64,000 nucleotides of DNA from Paracoccaceae bacterium (GCA_902554705.1 CACDPP010000001.1:84828-148827); one strand, 5' to 3'. Positions 36,102 through 45,647 are shown, counted from the first letter of the stretch. The notes: generated by a model not told the origin, from the letters alone. Numbers and translations: made by a program.

Positions 36102-36893
36102 TCAGTTTGAATTCTGAGACAATTCTTGTAATTGGTAAAGTGCAACAGCAGCAGCATTAGATACATTTAAAGAACCGAAATCTGTTGAAAAGGGAATTTT
36201 AACCATAAATTTAACTGTTTCCTTAGTACGAAATCTTAATCCAGACCCCTCAGAACCCAAAACTAGTGCTATTGGTCGGTCTGAAATTTCTTGGATATCT
36301 GCCAACGTATTTTCTGCTTCACTGTCAAGTCCAATAGAGATAAATCCCATTTTTTCTAGATGTTGTATCGTATCTGCCAAATTACGGATGCGAATGAAAG
36401 GTTGTCGTTCTAATGCACCGCTAGCACTCTTTGCCAATGCGCCAGTTTCCGAAGGGCTATGGATTTTTGTCCCTACAACAGCGCTCGCACCGAATACCTC
36501 TGCAGACCTCAAAATAGCACCAACATTATGCGGATCTGTAACTTGATCTAACAAAATCAATCGTGGGGGATTACTTCTAGAATTCATAATTACATCTTCT
36601 AAAGAACCCCACTGTAAGCTCTCCACTTCTAATACCGCACCTTGATGAACGGAATTTTTGTCAATAGGCGGTTTAAATTGACGGGCATCAAATATTTCAG
36701 GAGTCAACCCAGAAACAGAAATACTCTCACTAAGTTTCGCTGAAGCATTTTTTGTCATCATCAACCTAAATTTTTTTCTGTTCTGGTTCACCAGAGCATC
36801 GCGGACAGCATGTAGGCCGAAAATCCAATAGGTCTGTTTCTGAGCAGTTTTTTCATCTTTTTCCTTTTTTATAACCCATTTTGGTTTTTTCAT
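36102..36893 (-). CDS. rlmB: SpoU/TrmH family RNA 2'-O-methyltransferase (RlmB-like)
   Basis: SPOUT-class enzyme, probably methylating the 2'-OH of a guanosine in 23S rRNA as RlmB does. Motif 1 is DQVTDPHNVGAILRSAEVFG, motif 2 LVLGSEGSGL, and motif 3 IPFSTDFGSLNVSNAAAVALY, together making the knotted SAM site. An N-terminal substrate-binding domain contains WIFGLHAVRDAL. I place the start at the ATG 36893 with AAAGGG upstream; the open frame runs 18 codons further to 36947. tRNA Gm18 methylation by a TrmH-like enzyme is the main alternative. Confidence 0.88.
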   Translation of the reverse strand: MKKPKWVIKKEKDEKTAQKQTYWIFGLHAVRDALVNQNRKKFRLMMTKNASAKLSESISVSGLTPEIFDARQFKPPIDKNSVHQGAVLEVESLQWGSLEDVIMNSRSNPPRLILLDQVTDPHNVGAILRSAEVFGASAVVGTKIHSPSETGALAKSASGALERQPFIRIRNLADTIQHLEKMGFISIGLDSEAENTLADIQEISDRPIALVLGSEGSGLRFRTKETVKFMVKIPFSTDFGSLNVSNAAAVALYQLQELSQNSN

Positions 36894-37060
36894 AAAAAAA
36901 TGCCCTTTGATAAATTTGTTTCGATAAACCTTCGCACCAATTAACACATACAGTTAATATTTTGAAGCGAGGGAACGGGTTTTTAGATGGGCAGCATTTT
37001 ATCATTGACCTCTTTTCGAGTCACTTGTAAGCAACCGTTTAGATTGAGAAATTCAAAAGT

Positions 37061-37144
37061 GGGCGACAGGCCGCAAGGTGTGGCAGGGGACTGTAACTCC
37101 CTCGCGGAGACGCACGCCTGGTTCGATTCCAGGGTCGCCCACCA
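37061..37144 (+). tRNA. tRNA-Tyr (GTA anticodon)
   Basis: Class II tRNA with a long variable arm. Acceptor GGGCGAC pairs with GTCGCCC, the anticodon loop CTGTAAC gives GTA, and the T-arm has GGTTCGATTCC. The discriminator is A and the CCA end is encoded at 37142-37144. It reads UAU/UAC codons. It lies in the gap between the SpoU methyltransferase and the HAD phosphatase genes. Confidence 0.96.
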
Positions 37145-37248
37145 CTTTCTTTGAATTGGCTTTTTAAGAAATTAAAACAGATCCAAGCAATTGAAAATCC
37201 AAGAAAACAGCAAAATAAATTTTAAGGCGAAGGCACGCATTATGAAAT

Positions 37249-38043
37249 TTAATCAAAGTCTAGAAATTTTTTGCAAATCTCAACAAAGCCTTTTCCTCCT
37301 TTTGAGCGGGCAACATATGTAGGCAGATATGTCATTTCCGATTCAAAATCCTTCACATTTGCAACCCCACAAGAATTTGGAAAATATTGGAATAATGGTT
37401 CATCATTTGGGCTGTCACCACAGAAAACGAACTCATCTTTATGATGATCAAGGTCAGTATCAAAAATTTCTTTTGTAAAAACTCGAGTCATCTCTAGTTT
37501 GGAGTAGTCACCAAACCAAGCATTTACATGAATTGAAGATATTTTAGCAGTAGCTCCAGACTCATCAAAAATTTCTTTAATTTTTTTTACTGCTTCAATC
37601 GGCAAATCAGGGACATCTTCACAAAAATCTATGGCAAGATCGGATATTCGAGAGAATTGGTCACTGGAGACGGCACATCCTGCGACCTCATTGAGAACCT
37701 TTTGTTTAATTTCTTCGAGTTTTTTACGGCCTTCCGATCTCTCTTTTTCACTTTGAATATATCTTCTTATCATTTTCTTTTTTTTGTGATCATAAGAAAA
37801 GAAAAAGGCACCATTTTCGCCAATTACACCTCTGACAGGCCAAAATCGAGCGATCATATCACACCAACCTGCGGGCCGCCCAGTTATTGGAATGAAATCT
37901 ATGCCTTGCTCCGATATATTTTCTATAGCTGAGTAAGCTTCTGCGCTAAGCATACCATTTGTTGTTATAGTATCATCAATATCACTAAAAATACCCCTTA
38001 GAGATTGACGCAAAGTATCTGGAATTTGATCTAGTGGTTTCAA
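37249..38043 (-). CDS. HAD-IIB family hydrolase (sugar phosphatase-like)
   Basis: HAD phosphatase of 264 residues with a C2-type cap, in the group of mannosyl-3-phosphoglycerate and sucrose-phosphate phosphatases. The nucleophile Asp is in FSDIDDTIT (about 19-27). Motif II is in FIPITGRPAG. Motif IV is CGDSPNDEPLF, followed by GVANVKDF. It probably hydrolyses a phosphorylated sugar or polyol in the cytoplasm. It lies next to tRNA-Tyr and upstream of the sugar-acid array on the same strand. No glycosyl-transferase partner is adjacent, so compatible-solute synthesis cannot be assumed. Confidence 0.8.
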   Translation of the reverse strand: MKPLDQIPDTLRQSLRGIFSDIDDTITTNGMLSAEAYSAIENISEQGIDFIPITGRPAGWCDMIARFWPVRGVIGENGAFFFSYDHKKKKMIRRYIQSEKERSEGRKKLEEIKQKVLNEVAGCAVSSDQFSRISDLAIDFCEDVPDLPIEAVKKIKEIFDESGATAKISSIHVNAWFGDYSKLEMTRVFTKEIFDTDLDHHKDEFVFCGDSPNDEPLFQYFPNSCGVANVKDFESEMTYLPTYVARSKGGKGFVEICKKFLDFD

Positions 38044-38106
38044 TAGGGATCCTTAAATTTAACTTTTTTCATCATAATAAAACTTGCTCATGGCGACATT
38101 AGAGAA

Positions 38107-38925
38107 CTAAGAAGTATCTTTTTCAGCGATCCAATTATGATCTGGATGATTTTTAAATCGCCATTTCCTTAATGGGCCAGCCATCACATTTAAGTAGTAC
38201 ATCTCATACCCATAAGGCACAGCACATGGATGATGCCCCTTAGGAACCAATACAACATCATGATTTTCTACGGTCATTGTCTCATCAAGAGAGCCATCTT
38301 CAGTGAAAACCCTCTGATGCCCATAGCCTTTTGATGGGTTTAAACGGTGATAATATGTCTCTTCAAGATAAGTCATATTTGGGAAATCATCCTCATCATG
38401 TCGATGTGGAGGATAAGATGACCAATGACCTGAGGGCGTAAACACCTCGGTCACTAGCAAGCTGCTTGCAACATCTCGGTCCTCCATCGCAATATTATTT
38501 ATGTACCTGGTGTTAGTTCCCTTTCCGCGAGCTGTTAGCTCAATTCCTGTAGGGCCGATCTGCATAGCTTCGTATTTTTTCGAACAAGGTGCTGAACAAA
38601 CCGCAAGAGTACACTTAGTGGTGGGGTCGACAGACCAATTAGTTTCACTGGAAACATAAACGCAATGCGGTGGAGATTTTTCAAACACATCCAAACGATC
38701 GCCAAGCACTCCAAACTTTTTACCGTCTGCTATGATTTCTGCGTGACCTTCCACCAAAACCAAGATGACCTCTCTATCGAAAGTTTCTTGTCTTATCGAC
38801 TGGCCCTCTTCCAATAAATACAAATCAAAACCTACATAACCCCATCCAGCCTTTTCGGGAGAAATATCATGAATTTTTCCTAGTTTACTGGCTGGCTTTA
38901 TCAATAATCTGGACATTCTCATCAC
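38107..38925 (-). CDS. iolB: 5-deoxy-glucuronate isomerase
   Basis: Double-cupin isomerase of myo-inositol catabolism, converting 5-deoxy-D-glucuronate to 2-deoxy-5-keto-D-gluconate. The 272 residues contain the metal-binding cupin YPPHRHDEDDFP, then VLVPKGHHPCAVPYGYEMYYLN and the family-specific ending RKWRFKNHPDH. It is the last gene of the minus-strand array, 5 bp after uxuA. The other iol genes (iolC, iolD, iolE, iolG-iolA) are not present here, so the protein may serve a different ketoacid or aldehyde isomerisation. Confidence 0.88.
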   Translation of the reverse strand: MMRMSRLLIKPASKLGKIHDISPEKAGWGYVGFDLYLLEEGQSIRQETFDREVILVLVEGHAEIIADGKKFGVLGDRLDVFEKSPPHCVYVSSETNWSVDPTTKCTLAVCSAPCSKKYEAMQIGPTGIELTARGKGTNTRYINNIAMEDRDVASSLLVTEVFTPSGHWSSYPPHRHDEDDFPNMTYLEETYYHRLNPSKGYGHQRVFTEDGSLDETMTVENHDVVLVPKGHHPCAVPYGYEMYYLNVMAGPLRKWRFKNHPDHNWIAEKDTS

Positions 38926-38930
38926 TCAGT

Positions 38931-40130
38931 TTAAATTTTGCGTTCAAGAGCTTTAAAAACTCCCCGCAACTCAGCCAGGCCCTTTAATCGACCAATAGCA
39001 GGATATCCTGGCATTGCATTGCGTCCATGATCATCAAGGATATTCTGACCGTGATCAGGTCGCATGGGAATAGACCAATCTTCCCGTCCTTCAGCCTTGC
39101 GACGATTTTCTTCTCGAATAATTTCAGAGATAGTCTCAACCATATCTGTATTTCCTGATAAATGCTCGTCTTCGTAGAAACTAGTTGGTATACTTTCTTG
39201 TTCTCTAGTTACATTCCTCAGATGAAGGAAATGAATATGCTTTCCCAGTCGGGAAACCATTCCAGGTAGATCATTCTCAAAACTGGTTCCCAACGAGCCA
39301 GTACAAAGAGTTATGCCATTAGCCTTACTTGGATAAATATTTACTAACCAATTGTAATCTTCTTCTGAAGACATAATACGGGGCAACCCCAGCAAAGGCC
39401 ATGGAGGATCGTCAGGGTGACAACATAGACGCACTCCCATTTTTTCAGCAGTTGGTACGACAGCATCCAAAAAATATTTAAAATTTTCTCTTAGCTTATG
39501 GGCATCAATTCCAGAATAACTTTCAAGCCTTCTTTTTACTTCTTGAAAAGTTAATTTCTCGCTAGCACCAGGCAAACCAGCTGTTATGTTTTTGGTAAGA
39601 GTTAATTTTTTTTCTTTTGAAAACCCTTCAAAACGATGTTTTGCCTTGTCCACTAATTTTTTTTCGTAGTCATTTTGAGCGTTCATCCGGTCCAAAATGA
39701 AACAATCAAAAGCAATGAAATCTAACAAGTCGAAATACATAGCAGTAGCTCCACTAGACATTGGAGCAGCCAACTCGGTACGGGTCCAATCAAGAATTGG
39801 CATGAAGTTGTAACAAATCACTTTTATGCCGAGTTCTGATAAGTTTTCCATCGACTCAATCCATGCTTTTATGTGCTCGTCTCGAGGGTGAGAGCCAGTT
39901 TTTATAGTTTCACTGACCGGTAAACTTTCAACTACTTGCCATGATAAGTTGGTAGGGTGACTCTTTGATCCAGAGATTTCAGCCAACCTCGAAGAAATTT
40001 CTTCTTTCTTCCAAACCATTCCCGGTTCCAAATGATAAAGTGAGCTAACTATACCAGAGGCACCAGTTTGCCTAATATCGCTTAAAGTGACCTTATCTTC
40101 TGGTCCAAACCACCGCCAAGTTTCAATCAT
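38931..40130 (-). CDS. uxuA: Mannonate dehydratase
   Basis: TIM-barrel dehydratase that turns D-mannonate into 2-keto-3-deoxy-D-gluconate. It starts MIETWRWFGP, the typical UxuA N-terminus, with GGAG 7 nt upstream at 40130; an upstream ATG at 40166 would add 12 residues inside the preceding gene. LCCHPDDPPWPLLGLPRI and HLRNV, plus MRPDHGQN near the C-terminus, are signature metal and substrate positions. It overlaps the Ldh2 gene by 8 bp. uxaC and uxuB are not adjacent under their usual names, though SDR and dehydrogenase genes of this array could substitute. Confidence 0.93.
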   Translation of the reverse strand: MIETWRWFGPEDKVTLSDIRQTGASGIVSSLYHLEPGMVWKKEEISSRLAEISGSKSHPTNLSWQVVESLPVSETIKTGSHPRDEHIKAWIESMENLSELGIKVICYNFMPILDWTRTELAAPMSSGATAMYFDLLDFIAFDCFILDRMNAQNDYEKKLVDKAKHRFEGFSKEKKLTLTKNITAGLPGASEKLTFQEVKRRLESYSGIDAHKLRENFKYFLDAVVPTAEKMGVRLCCHPDDPPWPLLGLPRIMSSEEDYNWLVNIYPSKANGITLCTGSLGTSFENDLPGMVSRLGKHIHFLHLRNVTREQESIPTSFYEDEHLSGNTDMVETISEIIREENRRKAEGREDWSIPMRPDHGQNILDDHGRNAMPGYPAIGRLKGLAELRGVFKALERKI

Positions 40131-41190
40131 GATCACTCCACAAATCAAATTTTGACAAGATCCCAAACCGTTCCGCTAATAGTTTAAATTGTTCGCTAGT
40201 GACCGGGTCAAGAACAACGCCGTTTTTATCTCTTTGGCGAGCAATTTGCCATTCTCTATCTCCTGGTGCCATGACAAATGACTTTTGTTTAGCAGTACTA
40301 TTTCGAAGTAAACTTAGATATCTCTGCATTCCTTCTTTGAATAAATAAGAACCTATAAAACCCTCTGGATCTATAGCAATTACAAATGCACCTAATTCTC
40401 TTGGCGTTGTCATATCTGGACCAGACATTGGCAACAACTCAGGTGATAGTTTCATACCTGTTAAAACGGCGGAGAAAATTTCAGAAATTCCCCCAAGTCC
40501 CGCTCCTTTAAATCCAAACCGTGCTCCAAGTGGATCAAGCATTTCAGCAATGTGCGGGTCCTGCGTAGAATTTCCACTTTCATCAGAAGCAACGTCCTGA
40601 GGTAAATTTTGATCTAGTGAACGAAACAGTTCAACCCTATTAAAAGGAACCGAACTTGTTGCCATATCAAAAAGCCAAGGGTCTTGCTCACCTGAAGGAA
40701 CGGCCATTGAAATTGGGTTAGTACCGTGAAATCTTTCTGCTCCGTCATAAAGTCTTACAAAACTGTCCGAATTGCAGAAAGCTAATGCAATCATATTTTT
40801 TTTGGCAGCGTATAGCGTATAAGCTCCTGTTGGACCAAAGTGAGACGAATTCGTAATACCAACAGCCGCAATACCAGTTTTTTTCGCCATTTCAATTGCG
40901 TGATCCATTGCCTTGTAGGTTGGCAAGGCTCCTTGAGAGTGATCTCCATCTAGCAACCCGCTACCTAATTTTAAATTTTTAAAATTAATAGAAGGGTTTT
41001 TATTCAGCCTACCAGTCTCCAAAACTTTAATATAGTGAGGTATCAAACGAACCCCATGACTATCCACGCCAAAGCGAGTGCCATGCATAACGCTAGAAAC
41101 GCAAGCATTTGCCATGTTTTCGTCCGCACCTATCAAATCAAAAAGCTTAAGACAAAAGTCCTCAATTTTATTAAGTGGTTTTGGTGTCAT
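40123..41190 (-). CDS. Malate/L-lactate dehydrogenase family (Ldh2) oxidoreductase
   Basis: NAD(P)-dependent oxidoreductase of the malate/ureidoglycolate/2,3-diketogulonate reductase family, about 355 residues. Typical segments are HGTRFGVDSHGVRLIPHY, GITNSSHFGPTGAYTLYAA and FDMATSSVPFNRV. The preferred ATG at 41190 (MTPKPLNKIEDF) has AAAGGTG upstream; an ATG at 41229 extends into the preceding gene. It overlaps the upstream dehydrogenase stop by about 20 bp. It probably interconverts a 2-hydroxyacid and a 2-ketoacid in the sugar-acid pathway. Confidence 0.85.
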   Translation of the reverse strand: MTPKPLNKIEDFCLKLFDLIGADENMANACVSSVMHGTRFGVDSHGVRLIPHYIKVLETGRLNKNPSINFKNLKLGSGLLDGDHSQGALPTYKAMDHAIEMAKKTGIAAVGITNSSHFGPTGAYTLYAAKKNMIALAFCNSDSFVRLYDGAERFHGTNPISMAVPSGEQDPWLFDMATSSVPFNRVELFRSLDQNLPQDVASDESGNSTQDPHIAEMLDPLGARFGFKGAGLGGISEIFSAVLTGMKLSPELLPMSGPDMTTPRELGAFVIAIDPEGFIGSYLFKEGMQRYLSLLRNSTAKQKSFVMAPGDREWQIARQRDKNGVVLDPVTSEQFKLLAERFGILSKFDLWSDHD

Positions 41191-42109
41191 TTTCACCTTT
41201 TGTAACTTCATCCTGAATGTTGATGCCATTCATTTTTCCAATGTGATCCACAAGCATAGGAACATAATCATCTCCAGCACCAATTGCTGTAGCATGCATG
41301 TAATACTGCTTAGCAGCAGCACTCATCAAGTTAGCCATTCCAGCATTATGTGCCATCTGATTGACATAACTGATATCTTTTGCAGCATTTGTAAGTGTGA
41401 ATTGATGGGCATCAGGATCCCGTCCGACTAAATACCGCATGAATGTCTCAAAGAAACCCGTATTAAGCCGACTATTACCAATAACATCATTTACCTTTTG
41501 AGGGGAAATTCCTGATTTAGCAGCTAAAACAGTTGCTTCAGAATAAAGCGCTCCATAGCTCATAGCGAGGAAATTCATTATTAATTTCATTTTATGACCT
41601 GAACCAATAGGTCCTAAATGCGTTGCAGTTGCCGACCAAGAGGCAATTATTGGTTTCACAGTCTCAAAAATATGGTCATCGGCCCCGACCAAAGCATCTA
41701 AAGTTCCTAGGGCGGCCTCTTTTGGTGTTCGGCCAAGAGGAGCATCAACAAATTCCATACCCACTTCTTTCAAGGATTCAGACATACGAAGCGATGACTC
41801 TGGATCAGAAGTAGATGTGTCGATAACAATCACCCCAGCCCTAGCATTCTCTATAATACCGCCAGGACCTTCTAAAACTTTTTCTACCTGACTAGAGTTT
41901 GAGAGGCATAAATGAATTATTTCAGAAGATTTCACTAGAGTAGCTACTGAGCCAGCTTCCACCGCACCTTTTTTAACCAAATCATCAATAGGCGTACGAT
42001 TTCGGTTTCCTTTTATCATAAGCGGGTAGCCATTTTTAAGTAGGTTTGAAGCCATGCCATGACCCATAAACCCCACACCAATAAAACCTATTGTTGGCTT
42101 TTCACTCAT
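41171..42109 (-). CDS. 3-hydroxyisobutyrate dehydrogenase family protein (first of three)
   Basis: Beta-hydroxyacid dehydrogenase of 312 residues. The NAD loop is GFIGVGFMGHGMASNL (8-23) and the catalytic lysine lies in GSGHKMKLIMNFL. Family enzymes act on 3-hydroxyisobutyrate, tartronate semialdehyde or related acids. The start ATG at 42109 overlaps the preceding isomerase stop by 1 bp. The helix-rich C-terminal domain is complete. Two paralogues, at 42988 and 54996, suggest chemically similar steps. The exact substrate is unknown. Confidence 0.85.
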   Translation of the reverse strand: MSEKPTIGFIGVGFMGHGMASNLLKNGYPLMIKGNRNRTPIDDLVKKGAVEAGSVATLVKSSEIIHLCLSNSSQVEKVLEGPGGIIENARAGVIVIDTSTSDPESSLRMSESLKEVGMEFVDAPLGRTPKEAALGTLDALVGADDHIFETVKPIIASWSATATHLGPIGSGHKMKLIMNFLAMSYGALYSEATVLAAKSGISPQKVNDVIGNSRLNTGFFETFMRYLVGRDPDAHQFTLTNAAKDISYVNQMAHNAGMANLMSAAAKQYYMHATAIGAGDDYVPMLVDHIGKMNGINIQDEVTKGENDTKTT

Positions 42110-42978
42110 TAGACTTCTCCAAATATTTTTTTAAATTTATCAATACATTTGCGAAAACCATCTTCAAAATTTCCATTGCCTGGATGGTAAACACTTTCAA
42201 ATGAAATCACCCCACCATATTGGTCTTTTCTAAGAGCCGCTGCCATAGGGTTAAAAAGGGGACCCAACTGTCCCTCTCCCATTTCTTTTACGGTGAGTGT
42301 TGCTTTCGGAGTATCGACAAGGACATCTTTTATATGAATATGCCCTAGATACCCACCCCTTACTTCTTCATACCCATCTGGAAATGCTAACTCATGACAC
42401 CAGCAATTGTTTCCTGGGTCCCATAGGACTTTCAGGGTATCTTTTGCATTCAGTTCATCTATCAATTTCCGAGCAGTATAGTTCGAATTGACCATCGTAC
42501 CGTTACCCGTCTCAACTGCTAACTTTACTCCAGCGCTTCGAGCAAATTCCACGGCAGGTTCTATCATAGGCCCCATAGTATTCCAGGCACCGTGAGCCAC
42601 ATTCCACTTTTCTGCGCCATTAAATCCCCATAATATTTGCTCTTTTTTTTGCGTCATTATTCGAACAAAAGGCGATTCAACAATATGAGCCATCTCAACT
42701 ACTCTTTTGAGAGCATCCATATGCTTAATATGTAACGTGTCACCCGGTTTGTTTTGAGCAGTCATTCCAGCAAATATATGACGCGAAAGACAACTAACTG
42801 GCTTACCACGGTCTCTCAGTAGATTATCAATATCTTTTATTTCTGCTTTAGAATGATCACCAACCTCTTTTTCCCCAACAAACTGTAACTCTGCATATTC
42901 TAGATCAAACTCATCCATAACATTTACAGAGTGAGCCAGATCACGACTTATTCCATCACAAATTACGCCTAACTTCAT
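42109..42978 (-). CDS. Sugar phosphate isomerase/epimerase (xylose isomerase-like TIM barrel)
   Basis: AP-endonuclease-2 family TIM barrel of 289 residues. Metal ligands are recognisable as Glu in AVETGNGT, Asp/His in LWDPGNN and GHIHIKD, and the final Glu in ISFESVY. Relatives epimerise or isomerise ketoses (IolE/IolI, hydroxypyruvate isomerase, tagatose epimerase). It lies 9 bp from the next HIBADH-family gene. Its place among Gfo/Idh oxidoreductases and IolB recalls inositol- or 3-ketoglycoside-type pathways, but the reaction is inferred. Confidence 0.83.
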   Translation of the reverse strand: MKLGVICDGISRDLAHSVNVMDEFDLEYAELQFVGEKEVGDHSKAEIKDIDNLLRDRGKPVSCLSRHIFAGMTAQNKPGDTLHIKHMDALKRVVEMAHIVESPFVRIMTQKKEQILWGFNGAEKWNVAHGAWNTMGPMIEPAVEFARSAGVKLAVETGNGTMVNSNYTARKLIDELNAKDTLKVLWDPGNNCWCHELAFPDGYEEVRGGYLGHIHIKDVLVDTPKATLTVKEMGEGQLGPLFNPMAAALRKDQYGGVISFESVYHPGNGNFEDGFRKCIDKFKKIFGEV

Positions 42979-42987
42979 ATTGATCTC

Positions 42988-43878
42988 CTAGCGATGCAGT
43001 TCAGCACCAACAATTTCTTCGATAACACGCGTACAAACCCAATTATCACCGTTCGGGTACTTTGTGCGTCCGGCGTGAAATATTTGCATTGCTGCTGAGG
43101 CCGTATGCATTGGAACCCCAAGATTTTCCGCAAGATTTAAAGAAATTGTTAAATCTTTGTGCATGGTATTTATATGACTTCCTGTACCTTCAAACTGTCG
43201 GTCAATAATTTTTTGCAAAGCATTATTTACTATGCCACATCCAGCAGAGGATGTTGAAAAAACGGTATGTAAAACTTCACCGCTAATCCCAGCTTTTGCT
43301 GCCAATGCAGCCGCTTCAAAAGTCGCAGAAAATTGTGCGCCAATTAAAGATTGCAAACAGGCTTTTACAGTTTGACCTTGACCTGGTTCCATCCCAACAT
43401 GATGAATGTTTGAAGAAATAGCCTGTAAAACGTCTCTGTTTTTACTCATCACATCTTCTGATGCAGAGGCCATAAGTGTAAGTGTGCCCGACTGTGCGCC
43501 GGGAAATCCACCAGACACAGGCGTGTCTATAAATTCAATACCGGTATCTTTAATTAATTGACCAATCTCTTCAGCTTCTGAGGGCTTGATAGTAGCGGAC
43601 AGAATTACTGTGCTGCCTTTTGCCATATTTTTTGCAAGACCATCATCATCAAAAATGATTGATTTTGCCTGATTGCCATTCATTACCATCACGAAAACAG
43701 CATCACATTTTTTTCCAATATCAGAAATTGATATCTCTAATGAGCCACCCATTTTTTTGAATGCTTCTTGCCGAGCAGGTAGAAGATCAGACCCGAAAAC
43801 TTTAAATCCATTTTTTATCAAATTCAGGGCAATGCCACTGCCCATATCGCCTAATCCAATTACACCGATGTTTTTCAT
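42988..43878 (-). CDS. 3-hydroxyisobutyrate dehydrogenase family protein (second of three)
   Basis: Beta-hydroxyacid dehydrogenase of 296 residues. The NAD loop is IGVIGLGDMGSGIAL (3-17), the substrate loop FIDTPVSGGFPGA lies near 124-136, and the lysine is in GQTVKACLQS. It resembles the LtnD/tartronate-semialdehyde-reductase neighbourhood of the family. The start is separated by 9 bp from the SDR gene upstream. It may oxidise a C4-C6 hydroxyacid formed by the enolase/dehydratase enzymes. The assignment below family level is not secure. Confidence 0.85.
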   Translation of the reverse strand: MKNIGVIGLGDMGSGIALNLIKNGFKVFGSDLLPARQEAFKKMGGSLEISISDIGKKCDAVFVMVMNGNQAKSIIFDDDGLAKNMAKGSTVILSATIKPSEAEEIGQLIKDTGIEFIDTPVSGGFPGAQSGTLTLMASASEDVMSKNRDVLQAISSNIHHVGMEPGQGQTVKACLQSLIGAQFSATFEAAALAAKAGISGEVLHTVFSTSSAGCGIVNNALQKIIDRQFEGTGSHINTMHKDLTISLNLAENLGVPMHTASAAMQIFHAGRTKYPNGDNWVCTRVIEEIVGAELHR

Positions 43879-43887
43879 TTTTCACCT

Positions 43888-44628
43888 TTAATAAGTTGAT
43901 CTTCCACCTGATAAGTCAAAAACTGCACCAGTGGTGAACGAGTTTTCTGAGCTCACCATCCAAGCTATCATACTGGAAATTTCCTGCACTTCTACAAAAC
44001 GACCTCTAGGAATTTTTGACAGCATATAATCTATATGTTCTTGAGACATTTGATCAAAAATAGCCGTTCTGGCAGCAGCTGGAGTAACGCAATTCACAGC
44101 TATGTTGCTGTCAGCAAGCTCTTTTCCTAGCGACTTTGTCAATGCTATCACTCCTGCCTTTGAGGCAGAGTATGCACTTGCATTAGGATTTCCATCTTTG
44201 CCAGCAACTGAAGCTATATTTACAATTCGACCATATCCATTTGTTTTCATATAAGGGACAACAGACTTGTTGACATAATATGTGCCCGTAAGATTTACAG
44301 AGATAATCTGATCCCAGGCTTCATTATCATAATTAACTACTGTTTCATTTGGCCCTGCTATACCTGCGGAGTTGACCAGTATATCAATTCGTTCACTACT
44401 ATTGATTGAAGTTTCAGTTGCAGTTTTCACAGATAGCCAATCAGTGATATTGCACTCAATTGCCTCAGCATTTATGGTTTCAGCTGCCTTCCGAGCCACT
44501 TCAATATCTAAATCCCAAATTTTAACCGTAGCGCCAGATTTTGATAGACGTTCAGCCACAGAATAACCGATACCGTTTGCCCCACCAGTAACAACAGCTA
44601 CTTGATTTTTGAAATCATATGAGTTCAT
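43888..44628 (-). CDS. SDR family NAD(P)-dependent oxidoreductase
   Basis: Classical short-chain dehydrogenase of about 246 residues. The cofactor loop is VVTGGANGIGYSVAE, the NNAG-like motif is VNSAGIAG, catalytic Ser is in NIASVAG and YSASKAG supplies Tyr/Lys. The ATG at 44628 (MNSYDF) is chosen because GGAGAGAAAG precedes it; an earlier ATG at 44643 would lie within the Gfo/Idh gene. It overlaps the end of that gene by 14 bp. It may reduce or oxidise a keto-sugar acid, such as fructuronate to mannonate feeding uxuA; this is inference. Confidence 0.85.
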   Translation of the reverse strand: MNSYDFKNQVAVVTGGANGIGYSVAERLSKSGATVKIWDLDIEVARKAAETINAEAIECNITDWLSVKTATETSINSSERIDILVNSAGIAGPNETVVNYDNEAWDQIISVNLTGTYYVNKSVVPYMKTNGYGRIVNIASVAGKDGNPNASAYSASKAGVIALTKSLGKELADSNIAVNCVTPAAARTAIFDQMSQEHIDYMLSKIPRGRFVEVQEISSMIAWMVSSENSFTTGAVFDLSGGRSTY

Positions 44629-45646
44629 CTTCTTTCTCTCCATCTGCTATTTCTTGCGCTTTGATAGCCAGTTCCATTACCTTGAAAACATGCTCTTGAG
44701 GCATCGCTCTTTCACTTCTTTCTAATACATCAACCAAAAAATTATAAAAGTATGGGCAACCAGCATTTCCCCCGTATATTTTTTCATGCCTTTCACCATT
44801 AGTCAGATAGACATAATTATCAGCGGCCTCACTACCGATATCACAATATTTACGTACTTCTATAGTACCTTCTGTTCCCAATAAAAATAACCGGCCGTCA
44901 CCCCATGTTGGCAATGCATCTGGCGTAAACCAATCAAGTCTAATATAGCCATTTGCCGTTTCAGAACGGAGAGCAATTTCTCCAAAATCTGAAAAATTTG
45001 TAAACTCTTGGTGCCCCATATTCCTAATTGACGCCAAAGTTATCTCAGCACTTTCTGACTTGGTAAAAAATAAAAATTGATCAATCTGATGTGACCCTAT
45101 ATCAGCCAGTATTCCACCATTTTGATTGGGATCAAAAAACCAGTTTGGTCGTGATTCTGGATTCAATCTATGAGGCCCGAGACCCAACGTATGAATTACG
45201 TCTCCTATTGCTCCATCTGAAACCAATTGAGAAGCAAGAGTTACTGCGGGAACTTCAAATCGCTCAGAAAAATCTACTGACCATATGCGACCTGTTTGCT
45301 GAACTGTCTGCCTTAATTCCTCTAAATCGTCGAAGGATAGGCACCCAGGTTTATCTGACATGACATCCTTACCATGTTTCATTGCGGAGATAGATATTTT
45401 TGCCCTATCATTAGGGACCGCTGAGGTTAAAATTACCTTTATATCAGGATCCTCCAGCAAACTACGAGGGTCCGTAAATCGCTTAGCTTTGGGAAAGCGT
45501 TTTGTAAAACCTCCCAGTGTGGTAGGTGAACCTTCTGTATACCAACCAACCAGCTCAGCACCTAGTTCTATCAAAAATTGAGCTTGGGCGTAGACATGCC
45601 TATGATCGATACCAATAATTCCAAATTTTAAATTAAAATCGTTCAA
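44615..45646 (-). CDS. Gfo/Idh/MocA family oxidoreductase (first of three)
   Basis: NAD(P)-dependent sugar oxidoreductase of 343 residues. An N-terminal Rossmann fold has FGIIGIDHRHVYAQ, a variant of the GxGxxG loop, and the catalytic-lysine motif appears as MSDKPGCLSF instead of EKP. The C-terminal domain contains GGILADIGSHQIDQFLF, with the conserved His. It lies 1 bp from the second paralogue and overlaps the SDR gene. The altered nucleotide loop and DKP motif mark a divergent subfamily. The probable role is oxidation of a sugar or inositol C-OH to ketone. Confidence 0.83.
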   Translation of the reverse strand: MNDFNLKFGIIGIDHRHVYAQAQFLIELGAELVGWYTEGSPTTLGGFTKRFPKAKRFTDPRSLLEDPDIKVILTSAVPNDRAKISISAMKHGKDVMSDKPGCLSFDDLEELRQTVQQTGRIWSVDFSERFEVPAVTLASQLVSDGAIGDVIHTLGLGPHRLNPESRPNWFFDPNQNGGILADIGSHQIDQFLFFTKSESAEITLASIRNMGHQEFTNFSDFGEIALRSETANGYIRLDWFTPDALPTWGDGRLFLLGTEGTIEVRKYCDIGSEAADNYVYLTNGERHEKIYGGNAGCPYFYNFLVDVLERSERAMPQEHVFKVMELAIKAQEIADGEKEDELI

Positions 45647-45647
45647 T

